Shown here: one piece after another, positions 1 through 11,930 of the stretch
Position numbering within the stretch: the stretch's first letter is position 1
Layout of the letters: the number at the start of each line of letters is the position of its first letter
Assembly (NCBI RefSeq): GCF_963583255.1
Contig: NC_084807.1
Coordinates: 19,848,072-19,912,071, forward strand
Direction: 5' to 3'
Origin: Pyrus communis
Taxonomy: Eukaryota; Streptophyta; Magnoliopsida; Rosales; Rosaceae
Length of the DNA stretch: 64,000 nt
The notes under the pieces: model-generated
Databases searched by the model: none
Told to the model about the DNA's origin: nothing
Seen by the model: the letters and a program-made list of their open reading frames with translations, nothing else
Program-made: the position numbers and the translations under genes

Positions 1-515
1 CATATTTTTTTATGCCGAGATATTTAACATGGCATATTTGTGGATTTTGCTATTCTGAGCATGGTTGTGGTATAGATATGTATTCTAATTTTTGGAAAAT
101 TATACAGGTTTTACAGCGAGGGGTTACTATCTTTGATAATTGAAATGGTTTTGAAAAGCTTTGTTTTTGCCCACTCACATTTTCTGTTTTGCGCCTCTCC
201 AGGTTCTAGTTAGGAGCACTTATTGGTGGCTTGCGAAGAATCCATGGCAACTCTGACAGATTATCACCATTGTAGGATCACCTTTGTGTGTTGTATAATT
301 AGTATTCGTCCTACTAGACTGTACTTAGGCTACTTATGCTCTAGTTGTGAACTCACACTTAGTTTCGTCTTGCACTTATTCTTGTCTAGTTCTCTAGTTA
401 GTTTGGTTTTTATTTATTCGCATTTCTTATATTAATATTGCTTCCGCACTGTGCACATGGCTACGTCACCTTCAAATGACTGCTAGCATGCCTTGATCTA
501 GGTCGGGGTGTGTCA
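1..515 (+). repeat. 5' LTR (3' portion only) of the chromovirus
   Basis: Aligns base by base with 7221-7735 and ends in the same ...GGGGTGTGTCA terminus. The upstream part, about 1.77 kb judging from the right LTR, lies before the window. Confidence 0.93.
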
Positions 516-518
516 GTT

Positions 519-531
519 TGGTATCAAAGCC
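519..531 (+). other. primer binding site (initiator tRNA-Met type)
   Basis: TGGTATCAAAGCC starts three bases after the 5' LTR. It differs at one position from the usual plant element site TGGTATCAGAGC, which is complementary to the 3' end of initiator tRNA-Met. Confidence 0.85.
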
Positions 532-587
532 TAGGTTTGGCAGTCCTACATATTTTGTGAATATTCTAATTATTTTGGTGTCTTACT

Positions 588-3500
588 ATGCCGCCTCGTA
601 GAGAGCCACGTTCCTCGGCTAAGTCTGGTTTCCCTGATATTGCTCAGTTAGGGGAAGCTATAACCAATGCTATTCAGGCTTCGCTTCGCCCTCCCAGAAG
701 ACTCCCTTGGAAACTATGTATAATTTGAAGTTGGATAAGTTTGAGGGTAATGAAGGACATGAGGTAGCTAAGCGGTGGCTCAATCATCTTGAGAAGACTT
801 TCCGTTTGATTCATAGGCAGGGGAATCTCCCTGAGGATAGGTAGGTCGAGACGACTACCTGGTTTTTAAGTCTGGAGCCTGTATCCTAGTGGAGACATGA
901 GTCTTATCAGTTAGCACCGGAGGAAGCTGCTGATTGGGAAGTTTTTAAGTAGTTATTTCAGAAGAGATTCATTCCGCCAGAGAATAAATCGCAAGAAGCA
1001 AGAATTTACGCACCTGAAACATGGGAAGATGACAACTAACAAGTAATACAGAAGGTTTACTAATTTGTCTCACTATCACTCGGAGATTGCTGCTAATCCG
1101 ATTGAGTTGCTTCGTCATTTTAGGTTAGATACTCGAAAGAAGTGGCGTTCTATGGCGACCGCGACTCCATGTGCTACTTACCAGGGGTTTTATGAGATTT
1201 TGCTTCGAATTGAAGATTCATAGAATATGTCTAGTGAGAGTGAGCAGGAAGAAAAAGATGGAAATCAGAAGAAAGATGGTAAAGGTAAAGGTCAATCATC
1301 TTTGGGAACTCACAAAACTCAAAGCTTTAAGAGAGGTGGAGCTACTTCTAGTTCTTCCAGTGGGAGTTGGGGCTCCACTGGTCAGATGAGAGGTGGTAGA
1401 TTTTCAGGAGATCTTCATTTTCAGAGACAGAGGGATTTTGGTGGCACAGGTAGACCTTTATGTTGTAGGTGTAATAATAAGCATTTTGGGGAGTGTAGGC
1501 GAGGCAGTAGTGGATGCTATATTTGTGGTCAAATGAGGCATAGGGCTATGCATTGTCCTCATAATCAGCAGAGGCCATAACAGCCTTCCTTATCACCACC
1601 ATTACCAATCTAGCAAGTTCCAGGATCTAGCAGTTATGGCCAAACTGGTCGTGGGGGTGCTTATCATTATCAGGGTGATGTAGCTCCTTATTCTGCAGGG
1701 CAGTATCAGTATCCGCATGATTTATATTATCAAAGTGGTTACCCTCAGTATCCTGGAGGTTATACGTCGTATCCTACCTATTTAGCAAGTGGATCTTAGT
1801 GGTATCCTGGAGGACAATCCCAGCACGTGGAGGTTGCTTCTAGTAGTGCAGGACCATCGAGGTAGCCTAGTCAGCGAGGTCAAGAGCGTAGTGTGCAAGG
1901 ACAAGGTAATCAAGCTAGTAGAGGTCGAGGAGGACAACAGTAGGCTTAAGGACATATTCACCACATTACATTGCAATATGCTTAGAATAATCCTGATTTG
2001 ATCATAGGTACGTTGAATATTCTTGGTCATTTTGCTAGAGTATTAATTGATTGTGGTGTTACGTATTTTGTTATTTCTCATACGTTTACTCAATTGATAC
2101 AACCTCATCCTACACCTCTTGGGTATGATTTAGAGTTTGCAATGCCTAGAGGGGAAACTTGTTATGTTAGTTGTGTGTATCCAGGATGTCCAGTGATAAT
2201 GGAGGATATAGTTATGCCAATTGACCTCATCCCGTTAGATATTGTTGATTTTGATGTGATTTTGGGCACATATGGGTTACATTACAATCATGCCAATATA
2301 GATTGTTACAGGAAGTCAGTTACTTTACATCGTCCTGGACTACCTGAGGTTACTTTTGTGGGTGAGCGTAGTGGGGTGAAGCATGGCGTTATTTCTGCCA
2401 TGAGGGCTAAAAAGTTGTTAAAGAAAAGTTGTCAGGGATATTTGGCTCATGTGGTGCTGAACGATAATGTTCCTAGCAGTGTGGAGTATGTGCGAGTAGT
2501 AAGGTATTTTCCTGATGTGTTCCCTGATGATTTACCTAGATTGCCGCCAGACCGAGATGTGGAATTCACTATTGATTTGCTTCCAGGTACAGACTCTATA
2601 TCTTTAATTTCTTATCGAATGGCTCCTGCTGAACTGAGGGAATTGAAAATCTAGTTGTAAGAATTAGTTGATAAGGGTTTTACTTAGCCTAGTACTTCAC
2701 CCTGAGGAGCTCCAGTTTTATTTGTTCGAAAGAAAGACGGGACTTGAAGGCTATGTATTGACTATCGGCAATTGAATCGGGTAACAATTAAAAACTGTTA
2801 TCTGTTGCCACGTATAAATGATTTATTTGATCAACTTCGAGGCGCCTGCATGTTTTCTAAGATTGATTTGAGGTCTGGTTACTATTAATTGAAGATTAAA
2901 AGTGACGATGTTCCTAAGATGACTTTTAGGACTCGATATGGTCATTATGAGTTTCTTGTGATGCCATTTGGGTTGACTAATGCATCTGCAGCTTTTATGG
3001 ATTTGATGAATCGAGTATTCCAGCCATATTTGGACAGGATTGTCATTGTCTTTATCGACGATATTCTGGTATACTCTAAGTCTAAAGCAGAGCATGTTCG
3101 ACATCTCACTTTGGTGTTGAAGAGATTAAGGGAACACCAATTGTATGCTAAGTTTAGCAAATGCCAATTTTGTTTAGATCAAGTGGCATTTTTGGGACAT
3201 GTTATATCCGCCCAAGGTATTCTGGTGAACCCTCAAAAGGTAGCAGCCGTTGAGAATTGGGAGCAGCCCTGAACCGTCACAGAGATACATAGTTTCCTTG
3301 GTCTAGTAGGTTATTATCAACGGTTTGTTAAGGATTTTTCAATTATTGCTTCACCACTAACGAGGTTGACCAAAAAAGATGTTAAATTTAAGTGGGATGA
3401 TAATTGTGAGCAGAGCTTCTAGCAGTTGAAGTATTGTCTCACTCATACACCTGTTTTGGTGTTCCCAGATGATAGTGGTAATTTCAAGATCTACAGTGAC

Positions 3501-5399
3501 GCTTCCTTGAATAGTCTGGGTTGTGTGTTGATGCAGCATGGTAGGGTGATTGTTTATGCTTCGAGACAGTTAAAACCTCATGAGATGAATTATCCTACTC
3601 ATGATCTTGAATTAGCAACCATTATCTTTGCCTTGAAGATTTGGAGACATTATCTTTATGGAGAAAAATGTAAGATTTTTACGGATCATAAAAGTCTTCA
3701 GTATCTTTTCACTCAAATGGATCTTAATCTTCGTTAACGAAGGTGGATAGAGTTACTCATCGATTATGATTACACGATTGAGTATCACCCTGGTCGTGCA
3801 AATGTGGTGGCAGACACACTTAGGAGGAAGTCTCAAGGCCGAATTAATGCTTTATACGCTAGTCGTGTCCCTCTTCTTGCTGATTTGAGGGCCACTGGAG
3901 TGAAGTTAGGAATGGAAAGTAAGAATGAAGCTTTACTTGCTAATTTTCAGGTCAGGCCAATTTTAATTGATCGTGTGCTTGAGACTCAAATAAATGATGA
4001 AGAAACCCAAGAGTTAATTGAGGCAAGAAATCAGGGGAAAAATAAAGATCTTAGAGTTCGAGAGACTGATGACATACTTTTGCAGGTGAACAGAATGTAC
4101 ATGCCGAATAATGTGGAATTAAAGAAAGAAATTTTGGATGAAGCGCACTATTCGGCTTATGCGATGCATCCTGGAGGTACTAAAATGTATCATACCATTC
4201 GACCATTTTATTATTGGCCGGGTATGAAAAGAGAAATTGCCAAGTATATGAGTAAGTGTGCCATTTGTCAACAGGTTAAAGCTAAAAGGAAAAAGCCATT
4301 TGGATTGATGCAGTCGCTTCTTGTTCCACAGAGGAAATGGGAAAACATTACCATGGATTTCGTGTACAAGCTTCCTCATACATAGAATGGTTATGATGGC
4401 ATTTGGGTGATAATTGATCGACTAACTAAATCAACGCATTTTATTCCAGTGAGGGAGAAATATTCTTTAAGCCGATTAGCTGAATTATTCATATCAAAGA
4501 TTGTTAAATACCATGGGGTTCCGGTTAGTATCATTTCAGATCGGGATCCTAGGTTCACTTCTAAGTTCTGGGTGGCATTTTAGGAGGCTTTGGGTTCGAG
4601 GTTACTTTACAGTACATCATATCATCCTCAGACAGACGGGCAATCTGAGAAGACTATTCAGACACTGGATGATATATTAAGATCTTTAGTATTGCAGTTT
4701 GGCGATGCCTGGCATCAGTGGTTAGATTTGATGGAGTTTGCCTACAATAATTGCTACCATTCGAGCATTGGTATGTCACCTTTTGAGGCACTTTATGGTG
4801 AATCTTGTCGTACACCTTTATGTTGGTCAGAGGTTGGTGAAAGAGTTTTGGTGGGCCCTGAGATTGTGGATGAGACTACTCAGAATGTTCAGGTAATTAA
4901 GTCTAACCTGAAAGCGGCCCAGGATCGACAAAAGAGTTTAGCAGACAAGTATGCCACTGACCGGGTGTATAAAATTGGTGATTGGGTGTTTCTAAAGTTG
5001 TCACCGTGGAGAGGTGTTGTATGGTTTGGGAAGAAAGGAAAGCTAAGTCCTAGGTTTATTGGATCGTATCAAATCACCGAGTGAGTCGGTGAAGTTGCTT
5101 ATAGGCTTGAGTTGCCTCCAGAGTTATCTAAAGTGCATGATGTGTTCCATGTCTCGATGCTTCGTCATTATATTTCAGATCCGTCACATGTGATACCTCC
5201 TTAACCATTGGAAATTAACCCAGATTTGACTTATGATGATGAGCAAGTGACAATCTTGGATTGGAAAGATAAAGTTCAGAGGAATAAGACTGTGCGCTTA
5301 GTAAAAGTTTTGTGGATGAATCATTCAGTGGAGGAAGCTACCTAGGAGACAGAGAAGCGTATGAAAGAGATGTATCCACACTTGTTTTATGATTACTAG
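588..5399 (+). pseudogene. decayed gag-pol polyprotein of the chromovirus
   Basis: The presumed start is ATG 588 (MPPRREPRSS). Gag has two compensating frameshifts near 690 and 985. From about 996 to the natural stop at 5397-5399 everything stays in one frame. Domains in order: gag with a CCHC knuckle (CYICGQMRHRAMHC, about 1519-1560); protease with a degraded active site (VLIDCGVTY, about 2038-2064); reverse transcriptase with FIDDILVYS (about 3051-3077); RNase H (SDASLNSLG, about 3495); integrase with an HHCC finger (CAICQQVKA, about 4260) and core motifs near 4354, 4534 and 4650; and a chromodomain-like tail after 5100. Premature stops in the pol part begin at 2652, 2658, 2685, 2703, 2745, 2886, 3270, 3420, 3735, 4383, 4581, 5082, 5202 and 5343. 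At least seven more lie in gag. The element cannot move on its own. Confidence 0.92.
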
Positions 5400-5441
5400 T
5401 GGTTTGTTTGTTGTTGTGTGAATTTCGGGGATGAAATTTTC

Positions 5442-5454
5442 TTAAGGGGGTAGG
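5442..5454 (+). other. polypurine tract of the chromovirus
   Basis: TTAAGGGGGTAGG lies directly before the TGTGATAACCC start of the 3' LTR, where second-strand priming is expected. Confidence 0.85.
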
Positions 5455-5455
5455 T

Positions 5456-6637
5456 TGTGATAACCCGTCCCGAAATATAATCTATTTTATCTTTGCTAGT
5501 TTGGAATAACGATTTTGCCCTTGAACATTATGTGGTGTTGTATAGTTGAATCTTTGGATGTGGACCAAATATATTAAATTCTAATGGTTTGGACCCAATT
5601 AGAACTTAGATTTTATTTGTTTTTGGTTGGCTGCAACTTGGACCACACACATCAACCTGTTGACCTTCTCTCTCTTCTTACCCTTCGGATTTCTTTCCAT
5701 TTCCATACAATTGTATAGACAACTTCTCAAACCACTTGAGCATTCACAGATCAAGCTTGTGGATGTTGTTTTTATGTTCCTTGTGAGCCTAGGAGCTCAT
5801 CCATATAGTTAGTTTGACGTGAAGACTTCATTTACTTGAGAACCATAGAACCCTGATGAGATGCACTGTTCATCCATTGTGATCGAGGAGGTTTTGTCGA
5901 GTTTGGAGGTGTTAGAGAGCCTTAGAACTTCTTCACGAAGCTTAGGGAAGAATTTTGGAAGGTTTTGGATGTTAGGAAGCTCAGGTTTGACAAGTTGCAG
6001 AGGTGGCCGGATTATCGTGATTTTTCCAGTGAGATCCCGTAAGTTTTAGGATCTAAAAGTGGTAAGGTTTTGTTCCTCTCATCCTAAGCTTCATTTTGGT
6101 TTAAATTTCATGGATTTTGGTGCTAAAATGAAGAAGTTATGACGATTAGAAGTTTTTCCAGTTTTTGGTGATGCAGACGGCGGCTGACGGTAGCTTCGGC
6201 GAGGATCACCGAAGAAGACGAAGAATATTGCTTCAACTTTGACGGAATATACTAACGGCGTTATTAACGGCTTCAGGTATATTTAACGGTATATTCCATT
6301 TTTGGACGGAATATTCCCTAACGCCATTAGGGTTTCTATACGTGTGCCAGGCATGTGCACACGCGTGGTCGGCACATGAGGGTGCATGGGTGATAGAAAA
6401 AATTTTCTAAAAATATGGGGATGTTCGTGGGGTTGAGTAGATCATGTTGGTATATTCAAACATCGCATTTGAGCAACGTGTGAGAAGTTATTACCAAATT
6501 TTGTTTATGTGCTTTAAAATAACGTTTATATAGTTGTTTCGCATATAGGTGAGACCTATCCTGAGGACGAGCGCAGTCAAGCGAGATTCGAGGGCTACGA
6601 CACTTCCACATATCAGTAAGTGGGCTTTTGGTTTTCA

Positions 6638-6672
<35 letters not shown>

Positions 6673-7735
6673 ATTTTTCCCAGAAATTGATTTAAATGAT
6701 TCCTATATTTTGAAATGCCATGCCAAATGTCTTATACTTAGAACATGCATTTAGTAGTTGCATATATTGTCGTTGACGCTGCGGGCGCTCAGGTAAGTAC
6801 CAGGTGAGTTTATTGATTGTGGATGTGAGTTGCATGATTATGCTAAGATGTATTTTTGAGCTCATAAACTTGCACCCCGGTGTTAGTGTTCCCGCCTGTG
6901 GTTAGGGCATAGTCCTTCACATGATGTTCACCTCTTGCACCATACGTTCACCTTGGATCCAAGTTAAGTGCACAGTTCTGTCGTACAAACCACTATAGGT
7001 GGTTCCGACTTGTAGGTGACCTGCGATTATTCGCACAGTCTTCATGTGATCGTAGCACTTGAGCGTATTTATTTACACCTAGTTCTGTCGTACATACCAC
7101 TTTAGGTGGTTCCGACTTGTGTGCATGTATATTTGTTGAGATGTGGATTTGAGTTGTACAGGTCACGTTAGATGACTCGGGCTGACATATCATTTTGCAT
7201 TGATTTATATCACCTGGCTTACATATTTTTTATGCTGAGATATTTGACATGGCATATTTGTGGATTTTGCTATTCTGAGCATGGTTGTGGTATAGGTATG
7301 TATTCTATTTTTTGGGAAATTATACAGGTTTTACGGCGAGGGGTTACTATCCTTGATAATTGAAATGGTTTTGAAAAGCTTTGTTTTTGCCCACTCACAC
7401 TTTCTATTTTGTGCCCCTCCAGGTTTTAGTTAGGAGTGCTTATTGGTGGCTTGCGAGGAATCCATGGTAGCTCCGGCAGATTATCACCATTGTAGGATCA
7501 CCTTTGTGTGTTGTATAATTAGTATTCGTCCTCCTGGACTGCACTTAGGCTACTTATGCTCTGGTTGTGAACTCGCACTTAGTTTCGTTTTGCACTTATT
7601 CTTATCTAGTACTCTAATTAGTTTGGTTTTTATTTATTCGCATTTCTTATATTAATATTGCTTCCGCACTATGCACATGGCTACGTCACCCTCACGTGAC
7701 GGCTAGCATGCCTCGATCTAGATCGGGGTGTGTCA
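5456..7735 (+). repeat. 3' LTR of the chromovirus, 2,280 bp
   Basis: Runs from TGTGATAACCCG to GGTGTGTCA, so it has TG...CA ends. It contains a (TA)n tract at 6641-6669 and a diverged tandem pair around 6973 and 7081 (both contain AGTTCTGTCGTAC and GGTGGTTCCGACTTG). A (TA)n run follows it at 7736-7751. No promoter could be placed with confidence. Confidence 0.9.
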
Positions 7736-7751
7736 TATATATATATATATA

Positions 7752-8476
7752 AGTCTAATTTTGTGAGTCATTATTGGGTCTAGTCCATTTTGTTGGGTTA
7801 GGTCTATTCACTAATTATCCATATCATTCTATTTATTATTATTGTTTTATAAAATTACTATTATGATTAAGAGGGGGGGGGGGGAGAGTTCAAAACTACT
7901 GCATAATTTAGGGGAGAGTTCAAACTCGAAACATATGGATTGAAACCCAACACCCTATCCATTGGGATACGGGACAATATTCATATATTTTTATTAAAAT
8001 TTTGATAAATGTCATCTCTTATTTATAGATTTATCTTTTACTCCATTTTAAGATTAAATATTGGTTTCCATTTTTCTGCTGCTAATTCGTATCTCAATTT
8101 TTTTTCTACCTCCCCCGCAAGTTAACTGTGTTATATGAATTGTAAGTATTATATGAATCACCATGTATACTAGTCTAGATCTATAAATGTATGAAAGATG
8201 AAATTTTGTTGAATTATTTACACGGATGATAAGTAGATTAATTTTTATTCATTTTTGTAGATATCTCTATCATAGATTAATGTATTCTATCAACCCATGG
8301 TTTAGGTATCATAACGATGACATGTATTTTTTTTTTTTTTTAACTATTTACCATGCAAGTAGTTAGAATTTCATATTTAAATATTCAAATTAAAAATTTG
8401 AATAAAGATGCATAACTTAAGAAATTTAATGAAAGTTGAAAATAGAGAAACTGCACTAAATCCAACAATTTGGATC
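7752..8476. other. AT-rich intergenic DNA, no gene seen
   Basis: Contains a poly-G run (about 7871-7884) and a poly-T run (about 8329-8341). No open reading frame, RNA gene or transposon ends were recognised. Confidence 0.6.
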
Positions 8477-8481
8477 AAAAT

Positions 8482-8762
8482 TGTGACATCCCACCTCGCC
8501 CAAGGGAGCGATCCTTTATATTCCCATCCCTTCCTAGCACGAGGCCTTTTAGGAGCTCATTGGCTTTGGGTTCCATAGGAACTCCGAAGTTAAGCGAGAG
8601 GGGGGCTAGAGCAATCCCATGATGGGTGACCCACTGGGAAGTTACTCGTGAGTTCCCAAAAACAAAACCGTGAGGGCGTGGTCGGGGCCCAAAGCGGACA
8701 ATATCGTGCTACGGTGGTGGAGCGGGCCCGGGAAGTGGTCCCATCCTGGCCGGGATGTGACA
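8482..8762 (+). repeat. 5' LTR of Cassandra TRIM
   Basis: TGTGACATCCC to GGGATGTGACA, 281 bp. It lacks a 5-bp stretch present in the 3' LTR near 8870 and differs by several substitutions. Confidence 0.93.
8545..8656 (+). other. 5S rRNA-like segment with internal Pol III promoter boxes (5' LTR)
   Basis: The strip AAGTTAAGCG (8587-8596) matches the A box region of plant 5S rRNA, and GATGGGTGACCCACTGGGAA (8621-8640) matches the C box region. The rest is diverged from 5S, so this is a retrotransposon-borne 5S-like promoter and not a ribosomal gene. Whether it is transcribed is unknown. Confidence 0.85.
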
Positions 8763-8831
8763 TTGGTATCAGAGCCTAACCCTAGCTGCGTGTGTGCCGA
8801 CGAGGACGTCGGGCCCCTAAGGGGGGTGGAT

Positions 8832-9117
8832 TGTGACATCCCACATCGCCCAGGGGAACGATCCTTAAATGTATATTCCCATCCCTACCTAGCACGAGAC
8901 ATTTTGGGAGCTCATTGGCTTCGGGTTCCATAGGAACTTCGAAGTTAAGCGAGAGGGGGGATAGAGCAATCCCATGATGGGTGACCCACTGGGAAGTTGC
9001 TCGTGAGTTCCCAAAAACAAAACCGTGAGGGCGTGGTCGGGGCCCAAAACGGACAATATCGTACTACGGTGGTGCAGCGGGCCCGGGAAGTGGTCCCACC
9101 CGGGCCGGGATGTGACA
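8832..9117 (+). repeat. 3' LTR of Cassandra TRIM
   Basis: TGTGACATCCC to GGGATGTGACA, 286 bp. It carries the second 5S-like segment, with A box AAGTTAAGCG at 8943-8952 and C box GATGGGTGACCCACTGGGAA at about 8977-8996. Confidence 0.93.
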
Positions 9118-9122
9118 AAAAT

Positions 9123-9746
9123 ACCCAAAATAAAAAATAAAATAAACAGTCTAATTCTCAACTGTTAAAACGAATATGAATGATTCAAATAAACTAATGA
9201 AAGTATTAGAATATGAATTGCCCATAAATTATTTAACCAAATCATGGTTGCATGACCAAAAAATTAAGACCAATTAACAGTGATCATTTTTTGAGATTTG
9301 TTTACAAAACTAATCATTTTTAATAACAATGACAACAAACATAATAACATTAGATCATTTTTGCAACCAAATGTAAACAAAATGATTGCTATTTGCCCAA
9401 AAAATTAAAGTTACATAGGGTAGGCTTAATGATCAATAACGTCCCACATTGAAGAGAGCTTTTTAGTGTGCCCGGAATATGGGCACATATGTCACATGTC
9501 GTCAGACAAGCGGATGGACACTTAAATTTTTATTTTTGTCAACTTGTATAATAACATAGGGCGTACCACCCTGTATTCCGCACACATTAAAAGTCTCTCT
9601 ACAGTCAAGGTACAAGGTTCTCCAGACTTACTATTTGTAACGATAATAAAGGTTTGCATTATATATAATATAATAATGAGGATCAACTGATAATGTATAT
9701 TTACGCTGGACGATGAGTGTGACCAGTTGACGATTAATGCCATGTT
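9123..9746. other. intergenic DNA, no gene seen
   Basis: AT-rich. The stretch 9440-9620 is less AT-rich (GTCCCACATTG, GGGCGTACCACC) and could be a scrap of an unidentified LTR, but no pair or ends were found. Confidence 0.5.
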
Positions 9747-9755
9747 CTTTGTTCC

Positions 9756-9948
9756 GAACTAGGATTCTCTTCCTTTTTTTTTTCCATTTCTTTTCATCCT
9801 TTTTTCTCATATTCTCTTATTTTGTTTTTTTTTTTTTTTTGCTATAAAAAATTAATATAAGATGTTGACGTAGTTTAATTGTGACCATTCAAATAGGAGG
9901 GGAGGAGGGAAGGGAAGGAAAAAAAAAAAGGGGAGAAAATTCTACTCC
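9756..9948. mobile_element. short fold-back MITE with 9-bp target duplication (Mutator-like)
   Basis: The ends form an imperfect inverted repeat: GAACTAGGATTCTCTTCC at the left, and at the right GGAGTAGAATTTTCTCCCC read on the minus strand. Both continue into T-rich arms. The 9-bp word ctttgttcc flanks it exactly (9747-9755 and 9949-9957). A 9-bp duplication fits Mutator-like elements. It is 193 bp and non-coding. Confidence 0.75.
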
Positions 9949-9957
9949 CTTTGTTCC

Positions 9958-11172
9958 CCATTAATCTTCCTTTTTCGTTGTACCTTCCCTGTGCCGGGTT
10001 GATTCATGACCTTTTAGGCTTTAAAATTAGTGCATGCATAAAGTAATATGGACAATGGAAGAGACAAACGAGACTAAGGATTAATTCAAGTAGCAGTTGA
10101 GAACTTGAGATACGAATAGATTTGGGGGATACGAGTCTTAACCAGCATAGATTTGGGCTTTCTAATACTTAATTCTGCCCTAATCATATTCTTTGGGGGA
10201 TTCATTTGTCCCATCGTCCCACACTCCCAGCTGGGACTAATTAATGGTACAGAACCATCAGACAATAAGGAAATATCCATTATTCAGTATAAAGACGCAA
10301 GAGGTCGAACATGGTGAACTTGGTATAATACTATCTCAACAGTTAGGATCATTAATTAGTCATTCATTAGCTACATGCTTTGGGCTATTGATTAAGTTAG
10401 GATTTTGAGAATTTGAAATCCCTATTGTAAATTGGTTTTATGGTATTAGATTATTTCCTGTATTATCAATTGGTTTTATAATAAAACGTCAACCTTCTTC
10501 ATGGTGTGATAATAGATTGGCCCAAGCGTAAAAACTCAATGACCAAATGTGCTCCCCATCACCCACTATGTGTTGTTTACATGTTAAAAGTGTGAACCAC
10601 ATTGGGAAATTAAGGAATCTTGCATGTCCTTGGGCTAGTAATCTCTATATATTATTAATTTATTTTATGGTGAAACCTTAAATTCCTTCAATTTCCTACA
10701 TTTTAGATTTAAAGTTTTGTACGGAAACAATACACTATAATTAAATTGCACCAAATATAAATGATGAGAATACAAGATATGGGTGTCACTTCCATTCTTG
10801 ATATACTCTTCCTTTACTAACACATAAGAAATGGATAAAGAAGAAAAGAAAAAGGAAGACTCATGTTGAAAATATGTCTTATTCCCAATTTCAACAAGGT
10901 ATACAATCACTTGACATCTTACAAACTTACAAACAAAAAATATTGTGGCGATAGGTTACAAACAAAAATATTTGGTGGCTATAGGGTTTCGGAAGCGTGG
11001 TAAGGTTACTAGAAATAAGGAAAGACGTAAAATGAGTCAATGGCAACATAAAGTGTAGTTTGTAGTTTGTCCTTGGAAGGTCATTATCATTTAAGGCTAA
11101 TATTAGGAAAACTAAATTTTAAATCAAATTGTGCAAACTAAATTATATATTTATTGATAATTGGATTATTAA
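9958..11172. other. intergenic DNA, no gene seen
   Basis: AT-rich with short open frames only. 10170-10260 is locally less AT-rich but shows no recognisable protein or RNA. Confidence 0.5.
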
Positions 11173-11425
11173 TTAATTTTAGGGAAATTTTATTTGAACC
11201 CATGTAACCTCTCTCTACATCCAACTTAAATTTTAATTAAAAATTATCTTTTTTACCCTATCGCATAATTACCATCAAGTATAAGACAAAATTAACCCTA
11301 AAACTAAAATTTATCAGTAGACCCACACCTAATATTCAAGCCCTACCATACAAAATCACCATTTTTACAAAACACTATCAATACTGATAGTAGACATTGA
11401 CAAAAACATTGAAAATGACCTTCAA

Positions 11426-11665
11426 ATGGTGGCCCAGAAAGGGTCTGATCAACTACTGAGCAAGTTTCAACCAGGCCACTACATAATATACTGGGAGAAC
11501 AAGGAGAAGTTGAAGAGAGAGTTCTTAGTGAATGTTGTAGAGAAATGGATGCATCATTTTCGGATCATTGCTATGTGGTCTCGAGGAGAAGCAATTCAAA
11601 CGGCCCACTTGAGCTTTGAATTGTGGAGAAGGGAACTTTCAAGAAAATTTGGGAACAATTCATAA
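11426..11665 (+). other. 79-codon open frame inside the Mutator-like element, unrecognised
   Basis: It begins MVAQKGSDQLL and is rich in charged and aromatic residues (WENKEKLKREFL, FELWRRELSRKFG). I do not recognise a family. Its composition is more protein-like than the surrounding AT-rich DNA, so it may be a captured exon fragment carried by the transposon. It could equally be a chance frame. No intron or partner exon could be placed. Confidence 0.25.
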
Positions 11666-11930
11666 AAAAATGGGTTTGCAATGAGTCACTTTAAGACCCC
11701 TATATGCACTAGCAACAACGAGCTCTTGGGCATTCTCAATTTATGCACCATTAAGAGGGTTTACAACACTGCTTATGCAAAATAGCGACGTAACTGTATT
11801 TGGCAAAATTGCATTTGGCGAGTCAATCACTCACAAATCAGTAAATGTACGTATCGAATTCAAAACCAACACTGCAGATCGATGTTAAATAAAGTTCAAC
11901 TAAGTCTCGATTGTTATAATTATAATTTTA

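Larger units (their letters stand above)
1..7735 (+). mobile_element. Ty3/gypsy chromovirus (Tekay/Del-like) LTR retrotransposon, left end cut by window
   Basis: The partial left LTR (1-515) matches the last 515 bases of the full right LTR (5456-7735), with about twenty-odd differences by eye. A primer binding site for initiator tRNA-Met follows the left LTR and a purine tract precedes the right one. Between them lie gag, protease, reverse transcriptase, RNase H, integrase and a short C-terminal chromodomain-like tail, in the Ty3/gypsy order. The long LTR and the single gag-pol frame fit the Tekay/Del clade; that clade call is inference from motif similarity. The element cannot encode functional protein because of its many stop codons. 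The target duplication cannot be checked since the left end lies outside the window. Confidence 0.93.
8482..9117 (+). mobile_element. Cassandra-type TRIM retrotransposon, complete
   Basis: Two near-identical LTRs (8482-8762 and 8832-9117) flank a 69-bp interior. The interior holds only a tRNA-Met primer binding site (TGGTATCAGAGCC, 8764-8776) and a purine tract (about 8819-8830). The flanks carry a perfect 5-bp target duplication, aaaat (8477-8481 and 9118-9122). Both LTRs contain a 5S rRNA-like segment, the hallmark of the Cassandra family (established knowledge). It has no coding capacity and would depend on enzymes of another element. Open frames here on both strands are chance. Confidence 0.95.

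Noticed and set aside
8545..8656. A 5S rRNA gene
   Set aside because: Only the promoter-like part is conserved and it is inside an LTR that occurs twice with TRIM ends. The rest differs too much from 5S.
8642..9161. Open frames of 65-90 codons on both strands
   Set aside because: They lie in the Cassandra LTRs, which are non-coding; the same frame repeats because the LTRs repeat.
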